This document shows positions 34,102-44,028 of a stretch of DNA of 64,000 bases, piece after piece (the stretch's first letter is position 1; every line of letters starts with the position of its first letter). This DNA is from Fuerstiella sp. (lineage in GTDB: Bacteria; Planctomycetota; Planctomycetia; Planctomycetales; Planctomycetaceae). A program made the translations under genes and the position numbers. The notes under the pieces were generated by a model. It made no database searches. It was not told the origin of the DNA and saw only the letters and a program-made list of their open reading frames with translations. The stretch is taken from the NCBI GenBank assembly GCA_029245955.1, contig JAQWOH010000008.1, positions 1 through 64,000 on the forward strand. The letters run 5' to 3'.

Positions 34102-36441
34102 ATGACAACACCTCATGGTCAGATTGCCGGCATGGAAGCAGGAGGGCACGATGCCCTTGCGACAACGCTGCACTCCATCGCCCGTTTCCTTCGCACCGTG
34201 CGTCTACGCAGTAACATCCTACTGGCCTGTCTTGTAACCTCCGGTATCCTGGGCGCACTTTATTATGTGACTGCGCCGCGGATCTATCAGTCCAATGCAT
34301 CGCTGTACGTGATGAAGGTCGGTTCAGGAATCACCGAAGAAAGCATGCGAGGTGCAAGTGATCCATCACGCGCGATGCCCACTTTTCGGACATTAATGAG
34401 CTGCGAGCGTGTCATGCAGCTGACACTGGAAAGACTGTCTGATCGGTTCAAGACGCAATTCGAAGGATTGACCGACGCCGAAGCAGCCGCCGTCATTCAG
34501 GCATCGCTGTCCGTGTCATTCGAATTCAACACCAACATTCTTAATGTACGGTATCGGTCTAGAGACCCAAAGGCGGCAGCCGCCGTTCTGGCAGCTCTGT
34601 TCAGTGCCTATGGGTCGTTCATGAACGACATGAACGAGGGCTCTGCGGATCAGAATCTTGTGAGACTCAGATCCAAACTGGATGAAGTCACCGATCAGCT
34701 GGAGGAAAACCGAAAGCTCCGCAACAAGCTGAAAGCGTCTGCGCCGGACTACGTCGGAACCGGTAGTGAAGACTCATTGAACGTCCACCTGGAAAACATT
34801 CGACACCTGACAGCCAAACTGTCTGAAGCGGGTGACGAAACGGCCAAAGCCAACAGCACGCTTCAGGAGCTGCGACGGGCCATATCTGAAGGTCGAGACG
34901 TACTTCAGTTTGCAGATGCACTGGCACCTCAGATGATGGCAGAAGCACTGGGAATCGGTACGCAGAATTCGGTGGAAGCCGCCAGAATTAATCAGGAATT
35001 GCTGGAGAAGACATCAGAGTTACAGAATGCCCAGCGCAGATTCGGACCGAATCATCAGGACATTCTGGATCTGCGTTCTCAGATTGCCACACTACAGTCG
35101 CACCTGTCCCGGAGTCCTGACGCAAAAATGCAGGCCACAGAAATGTCCACCAGAAACTACCTGGGACCGCAACTGCTAGAAATGGCAGAGCAGCGACTGG
35201 GAACTGCCGGGGCGACCGAGCGCGGACTCCTGGCTCAATTACAGCAGGAGAAAGCTCTGGCTCTGGAAATGGATATCACTCTCAGCCAGATCCACGATCT
35301 GGAACAGGAGATGGAGCAGTTGAACGGACTGCGGGCGCAGTTTTTCGAACGAACAGCAATGATTGATCTGGAAAAGGGCACGTTTATCAAGACTGAAGTG
35401 TCGACGCCTCCGAGTATTCCCAAAGCCCCCGTCTCTCCGCGATTGATCGTCGTCGGATTCCTATCGATTTTCTTCGGTACGGCCGCAGGTCTGGGCATCA
35501 TCTGGGTGCTGGACATTCTGGACGATCGCTTTCGCGCACCGGAGGAACTGAAACTGCATCTGAATACTCAGATTCTGACTATGGTTCCGGCGATGGAGGA
35601 ACTTCCAGGAGAAGGTTTCGATTCAGTGATGTGCCAGTCACGTCCCAACAGCACAGATGCCGAATCCTTTCGCGGGCTTCGAACAAGTCTCGAATTCTCA
35701 GCCGGCGACACAGGCCGCATCGTTTGTACCAGTACAGAGCCCGGTGACGGCAAGACGACGATTTCTGCAAATATGGCCGTCGCCTTCGCTCAGTCCGGAC
35801 GGAAGACACTCATCATTGACGCCGACATGCGGCGGCCGGGACTGTCAACGCTGCTGAATCTGCGCGACGACAAGGGACTGTCAGTCATTCTACGCTCGAC
35901 AGGAGAACTGGAATTCGCCGTAAGGGAGAATCTGAGACCGACACAGGTCGATGGACTGGATGTCATCTCCTGCGGACCTCGTCCGGTAAATCCGGCCGAA
36001 CTGCTGGCCAGTGAACGCTTTGCCAACTTACTGGCCTGGGCAGAAACACGTTACGAACAGATCATTATTGACGCTCCACCGGTACTGGCAGTGAGCGACC
36101 CGTTGATCATAGGCCGGCTGGTGGACGGGGTGGTTCTGGTTGTACGACCTGATAAGGACCGACGCCGCAGCGTCATCAGAGCGACCGAATCACTGTACAG
36201 CCTCCGCTGTACTCTGCTTGGCGTCGTCGTGAATCATCTGAGCGGAAACGATGCTGCCGGTTACGGCTACGGATATGGATATGGGTATGGGTATGACGAG
36301 GCCGACAAACATGACACCGACGAAACGATTGTCGGTAACAAAGACCTGATAAAAGAACCAGCGGGCGACGAAATTGCAAGTCTCTCGCTGGTCAGTCGTG
36401 ACATCACGGGACCGGACGCTGAACGGGACAACGCGGCTTAG
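34102..36441 (+). CDS. Chain-length regulator/bacterial tyrosine autokinase (Wzc-like)
   Basis: 779 residues from ATG 34102, preceded by AGGAAG at nine bases; the longer frame from a TTG at 34048 is less likely. It begins with a Wzz domain: a first helix (NILLACLVTSGILGALYYV) and long periplasmic coiled coils. A second helix (LIVVGFLSIFFGTAAGLGIIWVL, near residue 450) leads to the BY-kinase domain with Walker A EPGDGKTTISANMAVA near 545, Walker A' LIIDADMRRP and Walker B QIIIDAPPVLAVSDP near 653. Near the end is the tyrosine cluster GYGYGYGYGYGYDEAD, the usual site of autophosphorylation. It drives and gates polymer export with the Wza-like protein. Confidence 0.93.
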   Translation: MTTPHGQIAGMEAGGHDALATTLHSIARFLRTVRLRSNILLACLVTSGILGALYYVTAPRIYQSNASLYVMKVGSGITEESMRGASDPSRAMPTFRTLMSCERVMQLTLERLSDRFKTQFEGLTDAEAAAVIQASLSVSFEFNTNILNVRYRSRDPKAAAAVLAALFSAYGSFMNDMNEGSADQNLVRLRSKLDEVTDQLEENRKLRNKLKASAPDYVGTGSEDSLNVHLENIRHLTAKLSEAGDETAKANSTLQELRRAISEGRDVLQFADALAPQMMAEALGIGTQNSVEAARINQELLEKTSELQNAQRRFGPNHQDILDLRSQIATLQSHLSRSPDAKMQATEMSTRNYLGPQLLEMAEQRLGTAGATERGLLAQLQQEKALALEMDITLSQIHDLEQEMEQLNGLRAQFFERTAMIDLEKGTFIKTEVSTPPSIPKAPVSPRLIVVGFLSIFFGTAAGLGIIWVLDILDDRFRAPEELKLHLNTQILTMVPAMEELPGEGFDSVMCQSRPNSTDAESFRGLRTSLEFSAGDTGRIVCTSTEPGDGKTTISANMAVAFAQSGRKTLIIDADMRRPGLSTLLNLRDDKGLSVILRSTGELEFAVRENLRPTQVDGLDVISCGPRPVNPAELLASERFANLLAWAETRYEQIIIDAPPVLAVSDPLIIGRLVDGVVLVVRPDKDRRRSVIRATESLYSLRCTLLGVVVNHLSGNDAAGYGYGYGYGYGYDEADKHDTDETIVGNKDLIKEPAGDEIASLSLVSRDITGPDAERDNAA
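36259..36294 (+). repeat. Six Gly-Tyr codon repeats in the kinase tail
   Basis: Twelve codons encode six Gly-Tyr units using GGT/GGC/GGA/GGG with TAC then TAT. The last eight codons are almost identical (GGATAT, GGGTAT), so the tract could lengthen or shorten by slippage. Confidence 0.85.
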
Positions 36442-36497
36442 TCAGCCTGACACAGCGTAGTGTCGTAAGCAACAAAACTGATTATAGGAGTACCGCC

Positions 36498-39326
36498 GTG
36501 TCACACCCCGCAGCCATCGAAGATCGACGCAGTCGAATATCGAACAGGCTGTTAACTGCGGTTGATGTGCTGATCGGTGCTTTGATTTTTGGATTGCCGT
36601 TCATCATGGGCGGTCGTGAGGCGTGGGGACACTGGTTTCTGATCTCAGTCGCCTTTCTGCTCGGTGCCACCTGGGCTGCATATGCAACAGTTCGTGGCTG
36701 TCGCTACAGTGTCTCGTGGTTTGAGTGCTTCTTTATCGCGGGCCTGGCGATTGTTGCATTCCAGGTGCAACCACAGTCGCCCGACAGAATGCAAACGTTT
36801 TCCACTGAGTATCAGAGGCTGCTGCCAGCATGGACGCAGACTCAGACCACTGCTGCAGAAACAGACCACGGGTGGTCCACATTAAGTCTGACGCCGGTTG
36901 AATCGCGCCACGGCTGGTGGATGTTTCTGGCCTATGCCGTAATCGCCACAGTGCTGTTCCAGCGTGTGCGGGATCAGGAAGACTGTCACCGAGTGTTGAG
37001 ATCGGTCGCGGTTGTCGGAGTAGCGATGACGGGCTTCGCACTATTTCAATGGGCCACGTCCAATGACCGTTTCTTTTGGTTCTACCAACATCCGTACACA
37101 GAACCGACGGTCCACCTGAAGGGCGCGTTCACAAATCGCAACCATTTTGCACAGTTTCTGTCCCTGACCATCAGCCCACTATTGTGGTGGCTGTTTTACA
37201 ACGTCAAAGCGTATACAGCCGGCACAACGACGGACCCTGCAACAAAGCCACAACGAAAATCATCACGACGATCGACTTCAATGCCGTCGGGGCATGGGCC
37301 ACAAGGTTCATCATGGAACACGATCGAACAAAGCCTGACATTCCCTGTCCTGCTGTTACTCGCTGGAGTTTCAGTCGTAATTCTGGCCGTGATGCTGTCG
37401 CTGTCACGAGGTGGCATGATTGCCGCCGGTGCCGCCACATTGGTGGCTCTGATCAGTCTGTGGCGAGGATTCAGACTTGGCGGCGCCATGGCTGGATTGC
37501 TGCTTGGCGGTGGCATCCTGTTTCTGTCGCTGCTGTCGTTCGCAGACCAGGAACAGGTGCAGACAAAGATCGATCAATTGATCTCAACGGATGCTGACAA
37601 AATTGACTCCGGCGGCAATCGTCGAGCCGTCTGGGCAGCTGACGCTAAAGTCATTGAACGATTCCCTCTGCTGGGTACCGGCGTCGGCAGTCACCGTGAC
37701 GTGTATTCCATGTACATGGAAAACTACGCGGATTTCGCGACGTCAGAAATGACTCACGCAGAAAGCAGCTTCGTACAGGTAGCGCTGGAAACCGGGCTCA
37801 TCGGCGCAGGTTGTCTGGTACTGGCGCTGGTGTTGCTGTTAATCCGACTGGGTGTCGGTTACTTTCGTCAAAGTCCGGACACGTGCCGCGCCTGTACGGC
37901 CGCTGTGGCAGCGAGCGCCTCGGCCGGAATCCTGCATGCTGTCACCGACTTCATCTGGTACGTTCCTGCGATCGTCGTGATCAGTCTGACCCTGATGGTT
38001 GTCGGCCTGAAAACAGCATCGCGTAACTTCGGGACGGAAGCCCCATCCCGAGGCATCTGGTTTCCGCGACTGGGCTGGGCGCTGACAGGATGTCTGTGCC
38101 TGCTGGCCTGCGTTCATCTGCAGCCTGAATTACAGGCACGGATCGCTGCAGAAAAGCACTGGTATGCCTTTCTGCGAACTGAGCTGGAAACCCAGTTCGA
38201 CGATTCGGACGGTTTCGCGGACCTGAAGGAAGGAGATACTGTCTCCGTCGAAATCCAGACCGTTTCTTTCCTGAAGGAAGAAAAGCCTGAATACAGCCGA
38301 CAGCAGGCAGCTCTTGATGAGGCTGCACAAATGGCGTTCGTACGGCAACGGGTCGAACACCTGACGGCTTCGCTCAAGGCCGCTCCAAATCAGCATCGCG
38401 TTCAGCTGGTCCTGTCCGAACAACTTCTCCGACTGTTCGATCTTATGCAGGAACGCAGTGATAATCCAATGCCATTGAAAATGATTCGTGATGCAGCGGT
38501 GACAAATTTTTCTGATATCAGTGAACGACAGCAGTGGGCCAGGGTCGTATGTCACGACCGAATTCTACTGATTCAAATGGCAGATCAGCTGCTGCGAGAC
38601 TCGCTTAAAGGCTGTCCGGTTCAGGGTCATGCCTACCTGACACTGCTGGACACTGCCTTTCTGACGGAAGAGTCCGGTCTTCGTCAACAGGAGCTGATTG
38701 ATCAGGCATTGCTTGTGCGCGGCCACGACCCCCGTGTTCGTTTTGTTGCCGGACGTGAAGCATTGCTCAGCGGAGACAAAGAAGCAGCCCTGCAACTCTG
38801 GGAATCGGTGTTTCACTCCAACCAGATATTTCGAATCGGCATTCTGAAGCTCGTGGCATCTCAACTACCGGCTGAGTTTTTCCTGCAACAGTTTCAGCCG
38901 AATTCTGACGAACTGCTGGATCTGCTGAGCGTATACGACCTGCTTGAACGCGAACGCGACTCCACCGTAATTCTGACCGAATTGTGCGATGTCCTTCCAA
39001 AGGAGGCGCCGGGGATTGAAGACGAAGATGAACGTGAAGAGAAAATGATGATCGCCTATCAGGCAGCCCGGAAGATTGACAACCTGCCAAGAGCAATTGA
39101 GATCCTGCAGATCATCATCAACGACTTTCCACTCTCCTACGAACCTCGATACTATCTGGCGATGACACTGGTGGAACTGGAACGACCTCATAAGGCACTG
39201 ATTCACCTGAAGTGGTGCCATGACCAGGACCCGAGCAATATCTGGGTCCCCAACCTGATTCGCCGTGCCCGCCAACAGATTCTTGAACTTCCTGAAGACG
39301 ACAACGCACCCCTGACACGTCTGTAA
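36498..39326 (+). CDS. O-antigen ligase/polymerase family protein with TPR-like C-terminus
   Basis: 942 residues from a GTG start with TAGGAG seven bases upstream. The first 530 residues hold about ten membrane helices and the Wzy_C/O-antigen ligase signature region: LSLSRGGMIAAGAATLVALISLWRG, then RRAVWAADAKVIERFPLLGTGVGSHRDVY and THAESSFVQVALETGLIGAG. The remaining 400 residues are soluble and helical, with TPR-like repeats (AARKIDNLPRAIEILQIIINDFPLSYEPRYYLAMTLVELERPHKALIHLKWCHDQDP). It probably polymerises or ligates exopolysaccharide repeat units. No glycosyltransferase is seen beside the operon, so sugars must be assembled by genes elsewhere. Confidence 0.87.
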   Translation: MSHPAAIEDRRSRISNRLLTAVDVLIGALIFGLPFIMGGREAWGHWFLISVAFLLGATWAAYATVRGCRYSVSWFECFFIAGLAIVAFQVQPQSPDRMQTFSTEYQRLLPAWTQTQTTAAETDHGWSTLSLTPVESRHGWWMFLAYAVIATVLFQRVRDQEDCHRVLRSVAVVGVAMTGFALFQWATSNDRFFWFYQHPYTEPTVHLKGAFTNRNHFAQFLSLTISPLLWWLFYNVKAYTAGTTTDPATKPQRKSSRRSTSMPSGHGPQGSSWNTIEQSLTFPVLLLLAGVSVVILAVMLSLSRGGMIAAGAATLVALISLWRGFRLGGAMAGLLLGGGILFLSLLSFADQEQVQTKIDQLISTDADKIDSGGNRRAVWAADAKVIERFPLLGTGVGSHRDVYSMYMENYADFATSEMTHAESSFVQVALETGLIGAGCLVLALVLLLIRLGVGYFRQSPDTCRACTAAVAASASAGILHAVTDFIWYVPAIVVISLTLMVVGLKTASRNFGTEAPSRGIWFPRLGWALTGCLCLLACVHLQPELQARIAAEKHWYAFLRTELETQFDDSDGFADLKEGDTVSVEIQTVSFLKEEKPEYSRQQAALDEAAQMAFVRQRVEHLTASLKAAPNQHRVQLVLSEQLLRLFDLMQERSDNPMPLKMIRDAAVTNFSDISERQQWARVVCHDRILLIQMADQLLRDSLKGCPVQGHAYLTLLDTAFLTEESGLRQQELIDQALLVRGHDPRVRFVAGREALLSGDKEAALQLWESVFHSNQIFRIGILKLVASQLPAEFFLQQFQPNSDELLDLLSVYDLLERERDSTVILTELCDVLPKEAPGIEDEDEREEKMMIAYQAARKIDNLPRAIEILQIIINDFPLSYEPRYYLAMTLVELERPHKALIHLKWCHDQDPSNIWVPNLIRRARQQILELPEDDNAPLTRL

Positions 39327-39439
39327 CCAAAGTCGCCACGCGCCGGTTCTCACAGGTGCTGCACCGCGTTTCACCGTATCGGCGAACTTTCAGCCGCGGC
39401 ACCCAACCGGAACGCCACTGCGGGTCCATGCGTCAGACA

Positions 39440-40933
39440 CTAACGCGGCCCCGGAGAATTGACACGGTCTGCGTTCCTGTCTTCTCCTGGAGTAATACCA
39501 ACCGCCGCCGTCGCATCAGGCTTTGGCAGTCGATCACCCGTTTCGCGGTGGAACGTGTCAGGACTGACTGCGACCGGCACGCTGTCCGCCGTTTCATCCA
39601 TCCAGTGGGCAAGAACCGCTTCAAGGTTCTGCTGAGTCGAGGCCAGCTCTGATATCCCCGCGATGTTGTTCAGCTGGTGCGGGTCGCTTTTGAAATTGTA
39701 TAGTTCAATTCCGGGACGAGGCGTCAGGAAAACGTCCTGCTGAGCGGCATTCAGGTCACCACTCTTTTTGAGTGCGAGCAACTTCTGATGCGATACCGAC
39801 CTGACCGAATCCGCGGGTCCCTGCCACGGCAGGGACGGACGGTAGTTGCGCAACAGCAGATAGTCACCGTGCCGCACACTTCGGCCATGAGCTTCATAGT
39901 CATGCCAGTTGTGTTCCGAGAATGCATAGTCGCGAACAACGGCGGATGGAACCTGCAACAGAGGCGTCATGGAGACTCCCTGCATCGTCGGTGGAACCTT
40001 GCAGCCTGCCACAGTCAATACCGTCGGCGCCAGATCAATCACACTTACAAGACTATCACTCGATCCGGTGTGTTTAATGCCCTGCGGCCAGTGAGCCACC
40101 AGCGCCGTCTTCATGCCGGAATCGTGCAACCGCGTTTTCGCTCGAGGAAACGGGCGACCATTATCTGCTGTCACCAGTAACAGAGTGTTCTCCAGCACAT
40201 TCTGTTTCTTCAGCTCCGACACAACTTTGCCGATGTAATGATCAAAACGAGTGACTTCGTTGTAGTACGACGCCAGATCCTCCCGTGTCTCTGGATCATC
40301 CGACAGAAACGGCGGCACAATCACGTCTTTCGGCCGGTGCATCGCGCCGTACCTGGTCTCGTCCCATTGTTTGTCTGCGTCCCAGCCCCGGTGCGCGTCA
40401 TAGGCAGCAAACCAGAAGAAAAACGGTTTATCCTGAGGTCGTTGCTGAACAACGCTGACCCAGTTTGCGTGCCCGCCGGAATTGCTCTTCGATCTACCTC
40501 CGTCAGCGTGATCAAATGGCACGGGCCTGGCGGCAGGTCCATCCTTTGGTGCAGTCGACGTCATGTGATGCTTGCCCGACAGCGCCGTGTAATACCCGGC
40601 TGCACGCAGGATCTCAGGAAACCATGGAATGTGCCCGGAAATTGGCCTGTGCAGTTCGGCCGCCTTTCCGTTGTTGTGAGGATACCTTCCAGTGATGATA
40701 CTGGAACGACTTGGGCTGCAGCTGCTGGCTGTCAGAAACGCCCGGTCAAAACGAATACCGTGCGCCGCCAAAGCATCAATATTCGGCGTGCGCGCCGCTG
40801 AATTTCCGTAACAGCCGTAGTCGTTCCAGCTGACGTCGTCGGCGATGAACAGAATCACATTCGCCGGACCGGCGGCTAAGGCTCGGCTGACAGCCAGTGT
40901 CATCAGGACAACCAGTATTCTTACCGAAATCAC
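39440..40933 (-). CDS. Sulfatase, heparan N-sulfatase-like
   Basis: Formylglycine-dependent sulfatase of 497 residues with a signal peptide (MISVRILVVLMTLAVSRALA). The metal-binding N-terminus is VILFIADDVSWNDYGCYGN; the modified cysteine lies in SSCSPSRSSIITGRYPHN (Cys 72), a canonical C-x-P-x-R signature. The second metal site is LLVTADNGRPFPRAKTRLHDSGMK. It resembles the SGSH/heparan N-sulfatase group by sequence, but glycan specificity cannot be read. It is convergent with the exopolysaccharide operon and divergent from the glutamate dehydrogenase gene, so it stands alone. Confidence 0.92.
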   Translation of the reverse strand: MISVRILVVLMTLAVSRALAAGPANVILFIADDVSWNDYGCYGNSAARTPNIDALAAHGIRFDRAFLTASSCSPSRSSIITGRYPHNNGKAAELHRPISGHIPWFPEILRAAGYYTALSGKHHMTSTAPKDGPAARPVPFDHADGGRSKSNSGGHANWVSVVQQRPQDKPFFFWFAAYDAHRGWDADKQWDETRYGAMHRPKDVIVPPFLSDDPETREDLASYYNEVTRFDHYIGKVVSELKKQNVLENTLLLVTADNGRPFPRAKTRLHDSGMKTALVAHWPQGIKHTGSSDSLVSVIDLAPTVLTVAGCKVPPTMQGVSMTPLLQVPSAVVRDYAFSEHNWHDYEAHGRSVRHGDYLLLRNYRPSLPWQGPADSVRSVSHQKLLALKKSGDLNAAQQDVFLTPRPGIELYNFKSDPHQLNNIAGISELASTQQNLEAVLAHWMDETADSVPVAVSPDTFHRETGDRLPKPDATAAVGITPGEDRNADRVNSPGPR

Positions 40934-41267
40934 ATTTACACCTTTGCATCGAGATTATTGTCGTGAACCCGGCAATCACGATTGTTTGCGACAATGCCGC
41001 CGAACACAAGTCACTCTCAGACTTCCAAAACCGCTTCACCGCTATTTTGAGTATATACCGCAGTTCTGCACCAGCCCCGTCATCGCACGGCGGCTGTGAC
41101 AGTGGGAGCCCCGACTCGAGTGGTGATTCCCCTATTCGAACTTTCCCCTGCCGCTCACTGTAAATGTGAGCCGCAGGAAAAGGGAGATAACGAAGAGGGT
41201 AACGCCCCTCTGCAACGAAATTCGAAAAACATCAGCCACCGCATCCCACTCAACAAGCAAGACCGTC
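40934..41267. other. Divergent intergenic region, sulfatase/gdhA
   Basis: 334 bases between two divergent genes. Nothing coding is supported. A purine-rich stretch GGAAAAGGGAGATAACGAAGAG lies near 41178-41199, about 70 bases before the gdhA ATG. Promoters of both genes are expected. Confidence 0.4.
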
Positions 41268-42604
41268 ATGACAACAAGTCTGGAACTTGAAACATTCATG
41301 CACGGTCTGGAAAAGCGGAATCCGCACGAAACGGAGTTTCAGCAGGCGGTTCGTGAAGTCGCCGAAAGCCTCATGCCTTTCATCCATGACCACTCCGAGT
41401 ATCGCCAGACGCAGATACTGGAACGCATGACGGAACCTGACCGCGTGATCATCTTCCGCGTTACGTGGGAAGACGACAAAGGCAATGTTCGAGTCAACCG
41501 AGCATGGCGAGTTCAATTCAACAACAGCATCGGGCCGTACAAGGACGGCATACGATTTCGCCCTGCAGTCACGCTGAGCGTTCTGACGTTCCCCGGGTTC
41601 GAGCAGACCCTTAAGAACAGCCTCACCGGTCTGCCCATGGGTGGCGGCAAAGGTGGATCAAACTTCAATCCAAAAGGCAAGAGTGATCGCGAAGTCATGC
41701 GGTTCTGTCAATCGCTGGTACTCGAACTGCATCGCCATATTGGTGCAAACACCGATATTCCCGCCGGCGACATCGGTGTTGGCGCTCGAGAAATCAGTTT
41801 TCTGTTCGGGCAATACCAACGGCTGTCCAACAATTTTGCGGAACACTTACCGACAAGCGGCTGACGTTTGGTGGCAGCATGGTAAGAACAGCAGCCGCCG
41901 GCTACGGTTGCATCTACTTCTGCGAAAACATATTCAATCAGAGTGAGGACAGCATTGAAGGAAAATCGGTTGCGGTCTTCGGATCCGGCAATGTTGCCAT
42001 TTACGCCGTGGACAAGCCAAATCAACTGGGAGCAAAGGTTGTCACCATGCCTGACTCATCCGGATTCATTCATGATCCGGATGGCATTGACGAAGAGAAA
42101 CTGGACTTCGTCAAAGACATGAAGGAGGTTCGTCGGGGCCGAATACAGGAATACGTCCAACAGTTTCCAAAGGCAACATTCCATAAAGGCGAGCGTCCCT
42201 GGCCGGTGACCGTGGATGTTGCGGTTCCATGTGCCACACAGAACGAAATTAATGCCGATAAGGCCCGTCTGTTGCTGAAGAACGGCGTACGGGCGGTTTC
42301 GGAAGGGGCAAATATGCACACTGAACTGAATGCCGCCCATGAATTCCTCAACGCCGGAATTCTGTACGCATCAGCAACGGCAGCTAATGCCGGCGGTGTT
42401 GCCGTCAGCGGACTGGAACAAAGCCAGAACGCCCTGCGTCTGTCATGGAGCTACAAAGAAGTCGACCGAAAACTGCAGGCCATTCACTGCAAGTGCGTCG
42501 GATATGGATCAAAGCCTGGTGAGCCGATCAACTATGCAGACGGAGCAAACATAGCCGGATTCGTGAAAGTTGCCGACGCCATGCTGGCATACGAAGCAGT
42601 GTGA
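41268..42604 (+). pseudogene. gdhA: NADP-type glutamate dehydrogenase with a one-base frameshift
   Basis: Hexameric glutamate dehydrogenase, reductive amination of 2-oxoglutarate. The first frame (41268-41864) has LTGLPMGGGKGGSNFNPKGKSDREVMRFC with the catalytic Lys and PAGDIGVGAREISFLFGQYQRL, ending in a TGA. The second frame resumes as LTDKRLTFGGSMVRTAAAGYG (from about 41846) and runs to 42604 with the NADP fold SVAVFGSGNVAIYAV and DSSGFIHD. Together they cover a normal length of about 445 residues. The break is explained by loss of one base at about 41844-41846 (a CC to C change would fit). Both parts keep all expected motifs, so the lesion is recent, or a sequencing error. Confidence 0.85.
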
Positions 42605-42617
42605 AGATGTATATACC

Positions 42618-43754
42618 ATGACTGAGTTCGATTACGATCTTGTGATCCGCGCTGGACGAATCGTGTGTGCCGCGACAGGCCTGGACGGACCAGGTTCTGT
42701 GGCAATCATTGGTGATAGAATTGCCGCGACTAGTACGAACGTTGACGGAACGGCACGGCAGTCATGGGATTTCCCACAGGGCCTGTTGTTGCCTGGTTTG
42801 GTCGACCTGCATGCCCATCCCGCCAAACGTGGTTCCCAATACGGAGTCGATCCGGATCAGGCGTTTCTGCGTCAAGGTACAACGACCGTACTTTCTCAGG
42901 GAGATGCCGGCGCAGACAACTGGCTGACATATCGCAGTGAAACGGTCGAAGGCTGCCGCACTCGGATCCGACTGGCAATCAATCTGTCAAAGACGGGCGA
43001 ACAGTTCGGCGGACCGTGCTTTCAAGACCAGGACTGTCTCGATGCAGACGCCTGTGCGCAGGCCATCGTCGCGGGCAGAGAATCAATATGGGGCATTGCT
43101 GTGAACGTAAGCCGCAATTCGTGCGTCCTGAGTCCTCATGATGTCCTGAAAAACGCGCTGCACGTGGCCGAACGCACAGGCAGGCCACTGCTGTACGGCA
43201 TGCGTAATCCCGGTGACTGGTCAATTGCCGATCAACTGTCGCTGCTTCGCGCGGGCGACGTTGTGACGTACATCTTTCGCGACGGAGAATGGAGCATAAT
43301 CGGCCAGGACGGACGTGTACTGCCGGAAGTGCTGGAAGCACGCGATCGAGGTATATTGTTCGATGCCTGTCACGGAATGCAGAGCTTTTCGTTTCGTATC
43401 GCCGAAGCCGCATTTACCGCAGGTTTTTATCCGGACACGATTTCAACTGACTATTATGCCGCACATATCAGCGCGCATCCACGTCACAACCTGCCGCGAA
43501 CGATGAGTAAATTCCTCGCCGCCGGAATGCCCGAACACGACATATTTGCCCGCGTTGGCAGACGCCCCGCCCATCTCCTCGGGCTGTCTGGTGAAGTCGG
43601 CACGCTTTCGCCCGGCGGTTGTGCTGACCTCACAGTCCTGGAAATGAATAATGCAGCTGCACCACTGATCGACACATACCAGCAATCACGCCCCGGCGGC
43701 TGCTGGGAAACCAGACTGGCCGTGCGGGCGGGAGTCGCGTATTCGGACATGTAG
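42618..43754 (+). CDS. Amidohydrolase-family enzyme (deacetylase/dihydroorotase-like)
   Basis: 378 residues from the ATG at 42618. It has the beta-sandwich start DYDLVIRAGRIV, the metal-binding GLVDLHAHPAKRGSQYG (HxH), IRLAINLSK, then FDACHGMQSFSFRIAEAAF with a later histidine, STDYYAAH with a possible Asp ligand, and the closing GEVGTLSPGGCADLTVLE. Similar planctomycete proteins are annotated as deacetylases or D-aminoacylases; the substrate is unknown. Its ATG is 14 bases after the end of the glutamate dehydrogenase frame, suggesting an operon and nitrogen-related use. Confidence 0.83.
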   Translation: MTEFDYDLVIRAGRIVCAATGLDGPGSVAIIGDRIAATSTNVDGTARQSWDFPQGLLLPGLVDLHAHPAKRGSQYGVDPDQAFLRQGTTTVLSQGDAGADNWLTYRSETVEGCRTRIRLAINLSKTGEQFGGPCFQDQDCLDADACAQAIVAGRESIWGIAVNVSRNSCVLSPHDVLKNALHVAERTGRPLLYGMRNPGDWSIADQLSLLRAGDVVTYIFRDGEWSIIGQDGRVLPEVLEARDRGILFDACHGMQSFSFRIAEAAFTAGFYPDTISTDYYAAHISAHPRHNLPRTMSKFLAAGMPEHDIFARVGRRPAHLLGLSGEVGTLSPGGCADLTVLEMNNAAAPLIDTYQQSRPGGCWETRLAVRAGVAYSDM

Positions 43755-43767
43755 TCTGACCAGCGAA

Positions 43768-43971
43768 TTACGGTTTTTCACCCAACCACGTGTCCCGGAC
43801 CGTTGTCCGGACAGTCTTGGCGGACTCCCACAGAGAACTCCCTCTGAATCTTTGCCACTTCAGGCTTTCAGGAGATAGAATCGGGGCGTCGCCGTAGGAC
43901 ATCGCGACTGTCTTTGTCCGGCCCGTGGTTTCGATTCGGCACCGCATCTCGAATTTATTTGCGTTCCTCAC
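43768..43971 (-). CDS. Possible small protein, very tentative
   Basis: A 67-codon frame from a GTG with GGAGGG touching the start (spacing too short). It lies in the 274-base gap between the amidohydrolase and the second PSD1 gene and would be convergent with the former. No known motif. It is listed only because nothing else explains the gap. Confidence 0.2.
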   Translation of the reverse strand: MRNANKFEMRCRIETTGRTKTVAMSYGDAPILSPESLKWQRFRGSSLWESAKTVRTTVRDTWLGEKP

Positions 43972-44028
43972 CCCTCCACTGGACAGTCTTACTTTGAGTC
44001 CAGGACCTGTGTTATCGACAACTCACGA

